Shown piece by piece: positions 21,595 through 34,128 of a DNA stretch of 64,000 bases. Under the pieces are notes generated by a model that saw only the letters and a list, made by a program, of their open reading frames with translations, did no database searches and was not told the DNA's origin. The stretch spans positions 273,924 to 337,923 of the forward strand of contig JAAOMT010000563.1 in NCBI GenBank assembly GCA_016748015.1. Direction: 5' to 3'. Position 1 is the first letter of the stretch, and each line of letters starts with the position of its first letter. The DNA comes from Geosiphon pyriformis (taxonomy: Eukaryota; Glomeromycota; Glomeromycetes; Archaeosporales; Geosiphonaceae). The position numbers were made by a program, and so were the translations under genes.

Positions 21595-22277
21595 TCCATA
21601 TTCAGAAACCATTGGTTTTTTTTGGAAGTATGAATATTTGATTAGTAATAATCTCGAATAGGGATCGAAGCAATTTTTTAGTTAGAGCAAAATTAAAACC
21701 CAATTCTTTAGCAACCCTTTCTAACGGTAAATGGTAAAATCTTCGAAATCGACATAAATAGTAAGTCTCCTGCATTTATAAGTAAATAATGATGCGATGA
21801 CAAGTTAACATGTCAAAAAATTTCATGTCCCGAGATCTTATAAAACTTCTCAGAATGACGCCACATGAGTTTTTGGGTGCAATTATCTCTGATCTCTGGA
21901 TTATTTGTTTGATATAGATAAAATAACGAGTTGAATCTTGACCATGTCGTGAACAATTAAACTATTCTTTGTGGCACTTTAATCATTCGATTAAACCAAA
22001 GATCACTCAATGTATGAACTCATCGATTTTCCTACTCACATGATTAAGTACTTCCTTTTTTGCAAACTCAAATTGGAACCGTGATATACATCTGGTCGTG
22101 ATGTTTAAAAAATGTTTCATTGCGTCATTCAAGTAGAGTGACAGTGATCTTTGTCCTTCCTTCGAAACCAACAACGAATACATATAGTATATTACTTGTG
22201 ACGTTAGTGACAACCAACTATAACAATAACTTTTCATATTGAAAAGTGAAACACAAGACCTAAATTTAAAACTAATA
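21595..22277. other. Intergenic region
   Basis: The 683 bases between USE1 and the next plus-strand gene. Holds the USE1 3' UTR and the next promoter. A minus-strand frame at 22007-22357 is open but has no coding look and overlaps the start of the next gene; I do not call it. Confidence 0.45.
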
Positions 22278-23335
22278 ATGTCTACAGCAACCACATCTCT
22301 TCCAACACCCACAGAGAAACGACCTGGTATACGTAAAATAATGACTTGGAATAGCAAGCATAAAGATAAAAAGCATGCACATTTATTCGGATATGATAGT
22401 GCACCAGGTATGTTTCTTCAAGCCATCTAATATTTCTAGTTTTTCTTTCAATGGTGCTTTTTGGTTTGAATTGGGGTTTCGCATTTAACTTAAAAGAAGC
22501 TTCGTAATCATGGTTGGCGAAGGCGAACCGGCTACCCGTTTCCAGATGTTCTCATAATCACTTTTTGTTTGCTTTGAGGATTCCGGGTAGTTCCTACTTT
22601 GTGTATAGATTAAATTGAAATTGAAATTAGCCATTTCTTATAATTTTCCTCGAACCTATTCCTCTTGATATTTTACATTTCTTCAAATTAAAACCAATAA
22701 TGGCAGAAGACGAAGAGCCAGCTCCTTCATCAGTCACCTCAACTCCCAGCTTGAAAAATAAGAGCGGCCGTCCTTCTTTATTTGCTGTCTTTGCTCGCAG
22801 AAACTCCACAAGAAGCTTGAGCGAACATTCATCACGCAGCCTTTCCCCCATAAGTCCTAGACCCTCAACTGAATATCAAATTCCGACCGATGGCTTTCGT
22901 ACACCAAGCCCCACACCGTCGCGGAACTCGATGATTTTTGAACGTGATATTGAGTCTCATGAGAATCTGAGTGCTCACGAAGCCATTGACTTGGCCATTC
23001 CTCCTGTCTTAGATGATGCAGCTGAAGCTTTTGCATCCGATGAAATACAATTGCCAACAATTATTACGAAAAACGGACATGACTCTTATAATGAAGATAA
23101 CTCGGAGGGGCAAAATAATCCTTGGGCTCATAATCCACTTGGTGCTATAGATAGCCAGAAACGGATATCGGGGATTTTTGTAGACTATGCTAATGTTTGG
23201 CAACCAATTCCTGTCCCATTTGAACAAAAGGCGACAATTGCTGAAACCTTACGAGCAACATCTCCCCGAGAAATGAATGAGCTTACAGGCGTCAAAGAAA
23301 CGAATGGGATTCATGAAAATTCATGGAAATCATAA
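22278..23335 (+). CDS. Unknown Ser/Pro-rich, largely disordered protein
   Basis: Two exons (22278-22407 and 22707-23335, intron 299 nt, GT-AG) give 252 residues. Residues 1-43 contain a basic stretch (RKIMTWNSKHKDKKHAHLFG) that looks like a short conserved motif. The middle is Ser/Pro-rich with several RxxS and SP sites (for example RSLSEHSSRSLSPISPRPS) and could be phosphorylated. The C-terminal part contains IFVDYANVWQPIP and ends HENSWKS. No signal peptide, membrane segment or enzyme motif is seen and I do not recognise the family. An ATG at 22700 could start a shorter product, but it lies in the intron, and the joined frame across the splice supports the longer form. Confidence 0.65.
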
Positions 23336-24713
23336 ATGCAGTAATATATTTTAATGAGTGGAAATGAAAGTCTGCAGAATGGAATAGGTAAGAATAAACT
23401 CCATTAGCCCTTGTTAAAATTATTGAAATAAATAAATGACCATAAAGTTCGTATAAATCTTTTATCTCTTAAATTGAATTCAGGGAATTATTATTATCAT
23501 TTTATCAATATGGGCAAAGACTCACTGCGACAACAGCAATATACGTGTGAAAACAACAGTTGGCCACACAATTACTCAAATTTGTATTATTCATCTTATC
23601 ACTTTTAACTTCTCGCTTATATATATTATATATTTTTTATATACACACATATATATATATACACAAATATACATGTATCCTTGAAAGCTTTGGACGAGAC
23701 GGAGCTAAAGTTGTCATATAATTCTACTTGCGCGGGATTTAATGAGTTTTTGCCAGCCGAGTAGTAGACTCATAATTCCCATCCCAGAACTTCCATCACC
23801 TAACACCAATTTTTGATTTTACGCCATCACCTTGCATATTCTCCTTCCCTTATCCCTTATTAAAAGAATTGATTTAAGCTTTTTTTCTTTCTTTTCTGTG
23901 TATCTAGTATTTTTTATTTGTATTTTGTATTATTTTATTTGATTGAATTTTACTAGTATTATTACATTAGTTTCGAAAAAAATTTCCGTCATTTTATTTC
24001 TCAAAATTTTGCTACAAGGTTCTGGTGGGGGCTTTCTTCTTTCCCTCCTATCTTATCGAGGCATGGATTGAGGGTTCAGCGATTCATTATGGTGGGAATT
24101 TCAAAATTCAAATTAGTATGATCCGACGAATTTGTGAAATTGGTTTGGTGGTTGGATGGTGATTTTCTAAAAGTATTACATATAGATAAATGACCGCCCA
24201 CGATGCTATCTTTTTTCCGAAACACAATATATTTTTGGCTATATCAAAGGTCTATCAATTAAGTTATCATCGGCGCGTAATCAACTATATCATCGGAAAA
24301 TGTGAAAGCTACATATTATTGGGGTGGTCTTGAACGTGTATATTTCGCATTTTCAATAATACACATGGAAGAGGAAAAAATTTACGAATTAGTTTAGATT
24401 TTTCCTCTCAAAATTTGGATGGAAAGAATCTATGTTGATCATGAGATCAATGTTCCACATCCTGATGCGATCCCATTTTAAAAACAATATAAAAAGCTAC
24501 ATCTCCTAGAATCTATAACTGGAGGTTGAAAATAAAATTGATACTCAAACTACAAATTTCTAGTTTAAGAACATTTTCGTTCTAATGATCTCATTATTTT
24601 TTCTATTTATTTTTAATTCAAGGAAAATTAGCCTCTTTTGCAGAATCTATCGCTAATGCTGCCGTAAAGGCGGGATCAAAAAAATTTCAACTTAGCCCAA
24701 TTTCAAGCTCACT
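23336..24713. other. Convergent intergenic region with TA-rich simple repeat
   Basis: About 1.4 kb between convergent genes. Positions 23618-23672 contain (TA)n-rich simple sequence. The rest has mixed composition, richer than the transposon spacers, but no frame with coding character on either strand. Both 3' UTRs must lie here. I found no RNA gene. Confidence 0.45.
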
Positions 24714-26004
24714 TTACCTTTTTGCGAATGTCACCTTCATCTCTTTATCGTGCGTGATTTTAAATCCATTGAGAACATCTTTAGCCACAGCTGCTTGATG
24801 ATCTGTTTCATATTCCACAAATGCAATATCTGATTTCCCCGGTACTAGGCGTACTTCTTTAAAACCAGGATACCTATTAAAATAGGAAATCTTTGTTAAA
24901 GAACCGAAGAAATAAGGCAAATCAGAAGAAAATCAATCCCATACTGTTGAAACAAATAACTAAGCATTTCGTCAGTGACATCGGGCGGCAGATTCATTAT
25001 GTATAAAATTCGATTGAGCGGTTCTTGCTCCCCTCTGAATTCCACGCCCGCTTCATCATCTTCTTCCATTTGCTCTAATCAATAAGTTGGGAAATAAAGA
25101 GGATGAATTTTATATTCTTATTAATTTTAATGAATTACAATATCCAGGTCGAATGTTACCCGACTCAGGGGAAGCAATCTCTGGCAGCTTCTGATTTCCA
25201 TTTGCTTTTTGTCGTTCTGGAATAATAATAATAAGATAACATTAATTATGAATTCCATTCAAATTTAATTTAATGAAATTCATGAAAAATTCTAGACCAT
25301 CATCTTCTCGCCCTCTTTTTGATGTTGAAGCGCTTGTTGTGGACGATGAAGGGTGCCCGGAACGGTCGGTTGAACTAATGGTTGGTTTTTTCCAAGTTCC
25401 ATCAAGCTTTGCTATGGCGTCTGATTTACTTTTTGCATACTCTATATTCTTTCCAAAAAATCCATTGATTTACAAAACAATAAAATTTATAAAGACAAAG
25501 AAATGTCAGCTTCGCTCAATGATGACAAGAAATAAATTTGATTTTCACTCGAATCATATTAATCCTCATTGGTATGTAAATTAAACTTATATTATTTCTA
25601 GTTGGGCCGTCATTTTCAAGTTAATAAAGTTCGAAATCGCAAAGATATCTATAAATCAAACTACTCACCATGGGTTTGTCATAAAACATGAAGCCATTCA
25701 AGCCTCGCATAGCAGCTGTTGCGCTCTGGATTTCTTTGAACACAATGAATGCTTGGCCTCGCAAGCGTATCGTTTTAAGTGCAACAACGTCCAAAATTCG
25801 TCCATACGCGGAGAATAGCGCGTATAGTGAACGTTTCAGTTCTGGCACCGAACAATAAGTCCCATATATTCAAAGAAGGGGTGAGTGAGTCAACAAGTTA
25901 GCTGAAGAAGAGAGTGAAATAATACACAGCATACCATCTTTGGGGGTTTTTTCGTTTAGATTCCTAACATAAAGCGTAGGATTTGGTGGTATACTGCTGG
26001 ACAT
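24714..26004 (-). CDS. U1A/U2B''-like snRNP protein (two RRMs)
   Basis: Six exons (26004-25935, 25841-25669, 25448-25298, 25216-25160, 25074-24945, 24873-24714) give 246 residues. The protein should bind the U1 and/or U2 snRNA stem-loop in the spliceosome. RRM1 (about 8-87) starts [22 protein letters not shown]1 is GQAFIVFK; it closes with IEYAKSKSD, the hallmark of the SNF/U1A/U2B'' family. A linker rich in Ser/Thr and charged residues contains KRGRED. RRM2 (about 165-246) has [12 protein letters not shown] and the RNP1-like DIAFVEYE. It ends VTFAKR. Animal U1A and U2B'' are paralogues; a single fungal protein may serve both snRNPs, so I give no symbol. All introns are GT-AG and in phase. 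Confidence 0.9.
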
Positions 26005-26295
26005 TTTTTTAATATTGATGTGGAATTCCCAGCAATCTAATTTTACGTGAATTTGGTATGTAGATCCGCTTTTTGATCTGCACCTAAAAAATGATGTAAC
26101 ACTGACCAATTCACACTTAATATTTTAGCCTTATGCAAAAATGAAAAACATAAATTGTAATAACATTTATTTTAAAATTCGGACAATTAATGTTGGTTTA
26201 TTTAAGCTATAAAAAATATATTTTGTCATATTTTTAGACAATATTCAAAAAATTTTAAATGCTGTTATTAAAAAACATTATAATCATAGTAAATT
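26005..26295. promoter_or_regulatory. U1A/U2B'' upstream region at the island edge
   Basis: Last non-repetitive DNA before the transposon region. It should contain the promoter of the U1A/U2B'' gene. Composition shifts to strongly AT from about 26110 on. No motif recognised. Confidence 0.35.
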
Positions 26296-26830
26296 TTTAT
26301 TATTATTATTATTAATTTAACGAATGCGGCCCAACCACTGCCTATTACAATACAATTATATAAGATTCCAAAATAAGCGTGGCTCATGCATTTTCTACAC
26401 GTGACCAGCCACTCGAGCCAGACAAGACGACACTACAAGACACTAGAATTAAAGGATAATTAGCATCAAAATTGATTAAAATCTCTTAATTAAAGCCCAA
26501 CTTATGAATGTCCTTATCAGAGCCACTATATGATAGGTTACCATTATCAAAAAACACTATATCATCCACTAATAACAGATTATTGGCCTCATAAAACCAT
26601 CTTAAAGCAATATTAAATACCTAAATGTTTAATTTATATTAAATTACAAAATCTTGTACAAAACTAATAATTTTTACATCAGTCTTTAACTTATTTTTAA
26701 ACACTTCAAAAGCTTCCAAAAACCAATTTTTCAAACCAAAATTTTTAATAACAGTTATATATAAACAGCTATTAGAATTTATCTTATATAACAAATAAAT
26801 AATCATAGAATTTATAATCAACTGGTTAAA
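26296..26830 (-). mobile_element. Decayed LINE 3' end, minus strand (copy D)
   Basis: On the minus strand the sequence reads into the LINE 3' UTR: GGCTCGAGTGGCTGGTCACG and GTAGAAAATGCATGAG (26375-26425 region) match LINE A and B, and it ends in a (TAA)n tail at about 26297-26318. Upstream, 26821-26639 encodes a stretch that aligns with the LINE ORF2 C-terminus: K-N-W-F-L-E-A-F-E-V-F-K against N-N-W-Y-R-E-S-V-S-V-F-K. The copy is AT-shifted and full of small losses, so it is old. It may extend to about 27240 but I could not align that part. Confidence 0.75.
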
Positions 26831-27378
26831 TAAATCATGTTATTTGTTAATAGCAACAATAATAATTTTTTTTTTTCAACAAAGTTTGAAACACATGTAA
26901 AAATATGATCAAAATTTTTTATTAGACTATATTATATATAGATAAAACTTAAATAAAATGTATTATAAAATTTTTTTTTAACATAATTATAATTAGTTAA
27001 CTTATTTTGCATATGTTTATTTAGATATTAAATTATAATTGTATATAATAAATTAAAGTTATATGTTAAAGATACATTTACAAATTTTTCAACATATTTG
27101 ATTTTTTATTGTTATTAACAAAAATTTAAATTATTAATTAGCATAAAATTATTTTTATAATTTTTATTATTAATTAACATATATTATTATTTTAATTTAT
27201 TATTTAAAGAATACACATATATCATATACCAATTATAATTAAAAATAAAAGCTTTTTCTCTCATTGATCCCCTGACCATAGCGAGAGCAAGAAGTAAATT
27301 GATAGAATAGCTTTCTTCTTTTCTTTTTTCCCCTTTCGTCTTAAAGTTATTTCTCTCAGTACATCCCTTTTTGTTAAT

Positions 27379-29312
27379 ATGGAACTGACAGGCTCTTCTG
27401 CTGGTGGTTCAGGCTCTGTTTTGGTGGGTTTGGGGACCCGTTCTGGTGTTAAATCTAAACACTTGGCGAGTGCTTACTCGCATGGTGCATCCTACAAGAA
27501 ACCTAAGAAGCCTGTTGCTGTTGGCAGTATAATTAATATGTCTGCTGGCTCTCTCAGCTTGGAAGATTTGGGTGAAGCTGGTGCCAAATCTGCGGTGTCC
27601 TGGGGTAGCAATGTCGGTAGTGTAGCAAGCAGTGTGAGTGGTCTTTCGGATGCAGAAAATATGATGAACTTGGTTACCAAAGAAATGAGCTATGCAGATC
27701 TGGTGAAAACAATAACATGGACGAAGCTACGCCAAGGAAAACATACACCAGAACGTATGCTCTGGACAACCCAATGAAGCAACCCCTTTTCGACAATGTG
27801 AGTGATGACGATAGTGCGCTGGAGCTCCCTTCTTGCTTGCTTAGTGGTTCTAATCAATTGTTGCCACTTGTGTTATGTGCCCCAGAGAAATGAAGCTTTG
27901 ATTCGACAAAATCTTTTGCTCTTAATATTGAACTTTCTGCCGTTTCTGGCAAAACCAATAATAATAAATTGATTAGTTTGAAAAAAAATTTTTATCGCAT
28001 TGATGGATTTGGGGAAGCCTCAACTCCCTCAAAGTTCCCAGGGATCATCAGATCCTCTTTTACATCTGAAATTAGTTTGAATAAGGCTAGGGAAATGGCA
28101 ATTGGTAAGAAAATTTTAGTCAATGATAATCTGAGAAAAATGGATGTCCATTCAGATCAGGAAGTGATAGTCAAAGAGATCCCAGTGGATCTTCCCAGAT
28201 TGGCAGTGGAGTCAGTCTTTTCCAAATTTGGCAAGATTGTTTCAATCAAAATACAGCTGGTTGGTTTCTGGCAAAAGGCCCTAGTTGAATTTGAGTCATC
28301 TGAAATAGCTAGTCTGGTTGTTTCCAAATAGTCAGTTCTCATGGAAAAAGATTCGGTGCGTATGGCTTTGGCAGTCAGTAATAAACAAATGTGGGTATCA
28401 AAAGATCAGCATCAGGCTTTGCTTTATACTCTTCCGGTTGGCACCAATGCCCATGACCTTTCCAGTTTGTTGGAATCATACAGTGAGAAGACTTGTTTCA
28501 TTGGCCATAATCCTAATTCATATGTTCGTGATAGATGTGCTGTAATTTGTTTTGGTGATGAGGCATCCAAGTTGGCTGCTATTGGTACCGTTCCAGTTTT
28601 CAAGGGTGTGAGTTTGTGTTGGGCTGGTCTTTCTTTGGCTAGTTGCACTTGTTGTAAATAATTCAGTCATGTTACGGTCAACTGTTCCTTGGGTGAGTAT
28701 TCTGGTGTTTGTGGGAAGAGGGTGGTTTCTGAGCAAGATTGGATTTGTTTAGCTGGAATATATAAGAAAAAGTCGGCTCCTATTGCTCGTCCAGTTTCAT
28801 TTGGTAGTAAAACATGGGCCCAAGTTGCTGGTGGCTCTCCTTCTCATGTGATTTCCTCTGGTTTGGTTGGTGCTGGTTTGTATTCTGGTTTGGTTCCTTC
28901 TTCAATGATGACTGACTCTCCTACTGTTTCTCATTTAAATAACCAGCTGGCAATTTTGGAGCTTTTGACTGACTGTGTTTCTGGCATTTTGGTTCGACTG
29001 GAATTCATTGATTTGGTTCCTGTGGCGATCCCATCTCTGAGCCTTCTTCCTGCTGTTTCTGAAACTTTGACTTCTAATGTGAATTCTGATATAATTATGA
29101 ATACTGCTTTGGTCTCATCTGGTACTCCTCTATCTGTCGTTCATAATGTTGTTGTTAAGCTTAGCTCTAGTAGTTCCAAAGTCCTCACTGCCAAAGCGGG
29201 TGGTTTGGAAACAAAATTGATTGCTTTGGAGGCCTTGGTTGGTTCAGTTTTGGATAAGTTAAATATTTTGTGCTCTGGTTCGGGTTTGTCAGTTCCCCTG
29301 TCTTCTCAATGA
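27379..29312 (+). pseudogene. LINE A ORF1 (RRM and zinc-knuckle Gag-like protein), broken
   Basis: About 640 codons in several frames. The N-terminus is MELTGSSAGGSGS and is rich in Gly/Ser. A frameshift near 27708 is followed by an in-frame TGA at about 27891 where LINE C has Trp. An RRM-like domain covers about 28150-28330 (VIVKEIPVDLP, SVFSKFGKIVSI, KALVEFES), with a TAG at 28329 where LINE C has Trp. A second conserved block (about 28341-28660) leads into a zinc-knuckle position that is degraded here (TCCK-stop-FSH) but intact in LINE C. The tail contains hydrophobic heptads (a probable coiled coil) and ends just at the ORF2 start. It would bind LINE RNA in a ribonucleoprotein particle. 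Confidence 0.8.
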
Positions 29313-32300
29313 CTCACTTAATTTGGAAAATTGCCACATGTAATGTCAGAGATATGAACAATTGTGTGAAGCAGACATTATATGTTGGCATAAAAATATG
29401 AACAATCTGGTCTCCATTGTTATTGAGACAAAGTTAAAAGGCATGATTTGTCTGTGGATCACTGATAAGTTCGATGGTGTTCGTGTTTTTACTTCTGGTC
29501 TGGATTCTGGTCACATGGGTTCTGGTGTTGCAATAATTATGGACTCTTTTTTAGCAAAGTATGTGTGCAAGATTTCGGAGATACCTGGTCGGCTGTTGTC
29601 ATTAAGGCTGCTCTTTGGAAATAAACTTTCTGTGTCTATTCTGGGGCTGTATGCTGGTGCATCTTCGGTGGTGCGGTTTTCTTAGGCTGATGAGATCAAC
29701 TTTCTTATTGCGAAGGCTGTTAACAAATTTTTTTTCATCATTCTCAGGGGTGATTTTAATGAAGACGGTTCTCATAAAAGTGCGAGTTTCAAAAAATGCT
29801 TTGATTTGGGTCTGGTCAATTCTTTAGTCAGTAGTCCAACTGCGAAAATGTCCACTTGGGAAAATTTTAGGGGTGTTAAAAAAACAATTGATTACATGTT
29901 TGTCTCCCTGAATCTGGTCAATGTGATAGCAAATCATAGGATTTTAAATATCAGTGAGCATTTTGACACGGACCATTAAGCTGTTTCAGTGTCTTTGGGT
30001 TTGGGTGGACTTTTGGATATGCACTTGAATTCTCTTTGCACCCAAGTAAATAAAGATCATTGGAAGTTTGACATCAAGAATGCCAATAAAGCTAGATGGT
30101 TGGAGTTCAAAGATGCTTCGGCTACTAATGCCTTTATGTTCTCGGATGCTTTTGGTGTGGCAGTAAGGTTTTCAAATATGGACGCTATGTGGGACATTGT
30201 TCACAAGATCATGGTTCTTTCAGTGGGTGGTACATTTAAGAAAAAATGGTTTAAAGGTTTTGATGATGTGTTTACCAAGACTTCCTCCAGGTTTTACAAG
30301 CTGGAGCTGCTGGTTTCTAAGTTGGTTAAGACTTTGTGTTTGGATTCTAGTGATGGTTTTGCTTCTTTGTTGGAAGTGTGGCACAGACTCGACTCTCCTG
30401 GTGCATCAGTGGTTAGGTCTCTGTTTTTTTTAGGTTCTAATTTTGAGCTTATTTGTTTTGCACTGGCCAAAGCAAGGAAATTGTACTGCTCTTCCAAATT
30501 ATTGGAATCCAAGTGCACTGAAGAGTCCTCAATCAAGCAGGCTATTGATAAGAGAATGGAAAGTTTTGAGCTGAATAAGAGTCACACCATTAGAAGCATT
30601 TTGGAACGTCTTTTTCACAAGGTGGTCCTGAATTATCTGGTTGTAGAAGATGAGTTGGTTTTAGAGCCTGATTTGGTTAAATCTAAGATGGACAAAATTA
30701 TGGAGGGATGGACCAGAAAGCATAAGATGATATCTGACATCTTTGAGGATTGAGCCCACCAATATTGGCCTCTGAATTATGTGTTCGATGGTGCTTTCTC
30801 TGATGTCATGTGTTCGATTAGTTTAGATGAATTGTTGACTATTGTCAAGGATCTTCCTGATGGAAAGGCAGCTGGTCTTTCTGGTATCTCCAACAAATTG
30901 TGGAGACATTGTGACAAATCGGTTTTGGATATGCTTTTAGTGCTTTTGAATTTCTGTTTGGTTGGTGAATCAGTTCCTGGGCCATGGAAAGAAGCTTGGG
31001 TTTCAATGATTCCTAAACCATATGAATGGGAAGGAGTTCTCACAAACATCCGTCCTATAGTTTTAATTGAAACGGTCTGCAAAATTCTTTCCAAGATCCT
31101 TTCAGATAGAATTTCATTGGCTTGCAGCACTTTTGAAGTCTTCATGGAGATAATTTTTCTGTTTTGAAAGATACAATGATGCAATCTCTCATTTTTGCTA
31201 TCAGTTCTGTGGTTAAAGATGTCTTGGAGAAGAACCGTGAACTTTGGCTGGTTTTACAAGACATGCACAAAGCTTATGACTCAGTTGGTTGGGAACATCT
31301 TAGGAGGAGTCTGGTCAGGATCAAGATGTGTCACAGGTTTATTAGATTTTTTGGCAGTATTCACAATAGTCACGTCAACAAGGTGATGACTAACTTTGGC
31401 TTGACTAATGGGTATTGTGTCCACGATGGGCTGGATCAGGGAGAAGTTTTCTCACCTCTTCTCTGGTGTATTTTTTATGATTCACTTTTGTGCGAGGTCA
31501 AAAGACAGGAGAGTGTGTGTGGCTACAGATTGAATTCTTATTTTATTTCTAAAACTGGTCGAGTAGATCCTCAAGCTAGACTGACTTTCTTTCTCACTGC
31601 TGGTGCTTTCGTCGATGATACTATTTGGGTTGGTAGCAGCCAGGCTGCTACTCAATACATCCTTAATGTTGCTAGTGAATTTTTCAGGTTCAATGATATT
31701 TCTATAAATAATGACAAGACGATTGCCATCCCTATCAACTGCTGAGTGATGGACTTATGTTTAACTATTAGTGGCACACCCATTTTCATTGCCAAGAAGA
31801 GGGAATCTCATTGCTATCTGGATATCTTTTTGTCTTCTGAGGGTCTTTTGAAGCCTAGCTTGGCTAAAGCTCAGGCAGATGTGTGATTTTTTGTGAATCT
31901 TGTTTTAAGGAAGGTGGTTTTGGACAAACAGTGTGCATATTTGTTGTCTGCAGTTCTTTTCTTTATCATCAGTTACAGGACTCAGTTCAGTTTTGTTTCT
32001 GTTGGTGTTTGTAATAAATAGGATGCTCTGGTACACAAGATCTTGAAGTCTAAGTCTGGGTTGCCATGTGATTTCCCCAGTGATGCACTTCATTACCCCT
32101 CTTTGTACAATTTAAAGACTTTCGAACAAATCCAGGCTGAGAGTAAATCGGCCTCTATTGTTGCTTTTGTGAATTCTACTGGTGTCTTGTGTCACTTGTT
32201 CTCTCATAGGTCTCATGACCTCCAGGTTCTCAGCTGGCATTCTCATCATCTTTTGCTGTTTCTGGCTCACGTTGGTGTCAGTCCCTCGAATAATTTTTTG

Positions 32301-33992
32301 GCAGGTGTGGTTCATATTTTTTCTGAATATGATTTGTCTTTGGGTGGCTCTCTGACTTGTGTTTTTCGCCATCGGGATGGTACTTCTATGTCTCTGGTTC
32401 TTAGTGAACACTATTTTTTCAAGTGTGTCTCTTCACTCAGGCATTATGGGATTGCTTTTGTGGAACAACTTTGTGACTGTAGTGAGGATGTTTTCAGTTG
32501 GGAAACCTTCAAGCATTGGAAGAGGCTAGACCATTGTGGCCCAGTCCCTTTGTGGTTTGATTTCTCTGTTCAATTTCTCAGTAGTGTTGTTCCTCCTTTT
32601 ATTTGTCCCTCTTTTGTAAAGGATCATGCTGGTTTTGATGTTCGCCTGTCTCATGGTTTTGATGTGGTTTGTGATACTCTGCTGACCATCAATACTGCTC
32701 ATCTGTTTGTGTATATGGATGGGTCTCTAAGTGGTCTGGGCACTGTTGATGTGAAAACAGGTGCAGCCACTTTCTTTGAGGACATTAACTTGGGTTTGGG
32801 TGTTGGGGTGTCTGGTTTGGTTTTTTCTACTCTGACAGAATTGCAGGCAATTGCTTTGGTTCTTGAGTGTGTTCTCTCTTTTCGGTCAGTTGACTTGTTT
32901 TTGGACAGCCAAGCTGCTGTGGATGCATACAAGTCGGAGTTTTTGTTGGTTTATCCAGATTTTAGGAACCATTGTTGGATTGAACACTGTCATATAGCTA
33001 ATGTTATTTGTTGTAAGAATTTGGAAGTGAATTGGATTAAAGTTAGGGGTCATTCAGGCATCCCAGACAATGAACATGCTAATGCACTTGCTAAGGAGGC
33101 TGCTTTTTCTGCTTGGCGCCTGCCTTATTTGGTCAGCAAACGTTTTCTGAAGGTGGGTGGTACTACGGTTTTTGGTAATTCTAGACACTTTGTTCATGAT
33201 GTTTTCTGTTTGGTTCATCATGCTTGCTGGGAAGTTGGGTCTGGCTCTTGAGTTGTGGCAAATGGTTTGCATGCTAATATTAATTAGTCCAAGTCTTCCC
33301 TGGTGTGGCACCCCGATTCTCACTTGGCTGCTGGTTTCACTAGTGCGCATATGGCTGGCTTTTGGACTTACTTTATGAAGGCCCTTCATCGTCGGCTCCC
33401 AATTGCTGTGCATAAGCATTAGTATGATAGGGGGTACTCCAGTGTAGTGTGTTTGTATTGTGGTAATGTTGAGATCTCGGATCATGTCTTTTCTTGTTCT
33501 CATGACGCCACTGGTCATGCCCAATTGTTGGACGTTTATGTTTTGGCTTGGGTGGCTCTTTCTGGTCTGTCTCGGTTTTCTTCGTGTGTCTCGCAGCTGT
33601 TGGATTCCTGTGTTTCCAAGGTTGGAGTTGTTGCTGCTCTGTATAAGAGCTTTGTTTTCAACAATTGGTATCGTGAATCTGTCTCGGTTTTCAAGGATTC
33701 TGAGATTGGGGCTAGTAAAATTGTGGATTTTGTACGTGAGTTCTGTCTTGTGTTTCGAGATGACATTTGGTTGGTCTGTGTCAGGCACCGGACATTTATG
33801 AAAAAGCATGGTTTGATTCCATGTGACGGCTCCACTCCCACTTCAGTTTTTGGTTTGTCTATGGTTTTTTCAGCTGGTGTAGTTAGATTGCTAGATGTGG
33901 CTGAGACTTTTGGAGTTGGTTTCGGGTTTTGTAAGTTTTGTTCATTTTTTTCAGGTATTGGAGATTTGGTTTCTGTGTGTATAGGTGTATAG
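29309..33992 (+). pseudogene. LINE A ORF2 (APE endonuclease, RT, RNase H, C-terminal Zn finger), broken
   Basis: Domains in order: APE endonuclease (TWKIATCNV-type start at 29318, RGDFNEDG near 29748, DTDH near 29966), a linker, reverse transcriptase (KAAGLSGISNKLW near 30866, AYDSVGWEHL near 31273, LDQGEVFSPLLW near 31432, catalytic AFVDDT near 31608), RNase H (YMDGSLSG near 32712, TELQA near 32835, LDSQAA near 32902, GHSGIPDNEHANALAKEA near 33049) and a C-terminal zinc-finger-like motif CLYCGNVEISDHVFSC near 33449. Frameshifts lie near 29370 and 31160. At least nine stops interrupt the frame, many at Trp or Gln codons (TAG at 29684, TAA at 29978, TGA at 30751). RNase H plus APE is the layout of the I/Tad-like LINE groups; I do not assign a clade. 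Confidence 0.88.
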
Positions 33993-34128
33993 TGTAGTCC
34001 TGACTGGCCCGAATGGCTGGTTACATGTAGAAAGCACATGATTCACTTCTAGTTTAGATCATTTGTATAATGTAAGGCACTAGGTTGCATTTGAACCTCA
34101 CTCATTAAAATAAAATAAAATAAAAATA

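Larger units (their letters stand above)
27252..34128 (+). mobile_element. LINE A: near full-length APE-RT-RNase H non-LTR retrotransposon
   Basis: The 5' UTR (27252-27378) shares its start with LINE C (both read CTTT-TCT-TC-TTGATC and then GAGAGCA). It is followed by ORF1 (27379-29312), ORF2 (29309-33992) and a 3' UTR of about 110 bases containing ATGTAGAAAGCACATGATTC and CACTCATTAAAAT, ending in an (AAAAT)n-like tail. The ORF1 stop and ORF2 start overlap as ATGA at 29309-29312. Both ORFs contain frameshifts and stops, so this copy is dead. Target-site duplications cannot be recognised in the AT-rich flanks. Confidence 0.9.

Noticed and set aside
22700-22706. ATG at 22700 as start of the Ser-rich unknown protein
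   Set aside because: The splice acceptor GGCAG at 22702-22706 joins the upstream exon in frame and removes this ATG; kept only as an alternative.
32112-32411. Minus-strand open frames inside LINE A ORF2 (also 33054-33809 and 33536-34039)
   Set aside because: Antisense shadows of RT and RNase H coding sequence; no motif of their own and not conserved in LINE B.
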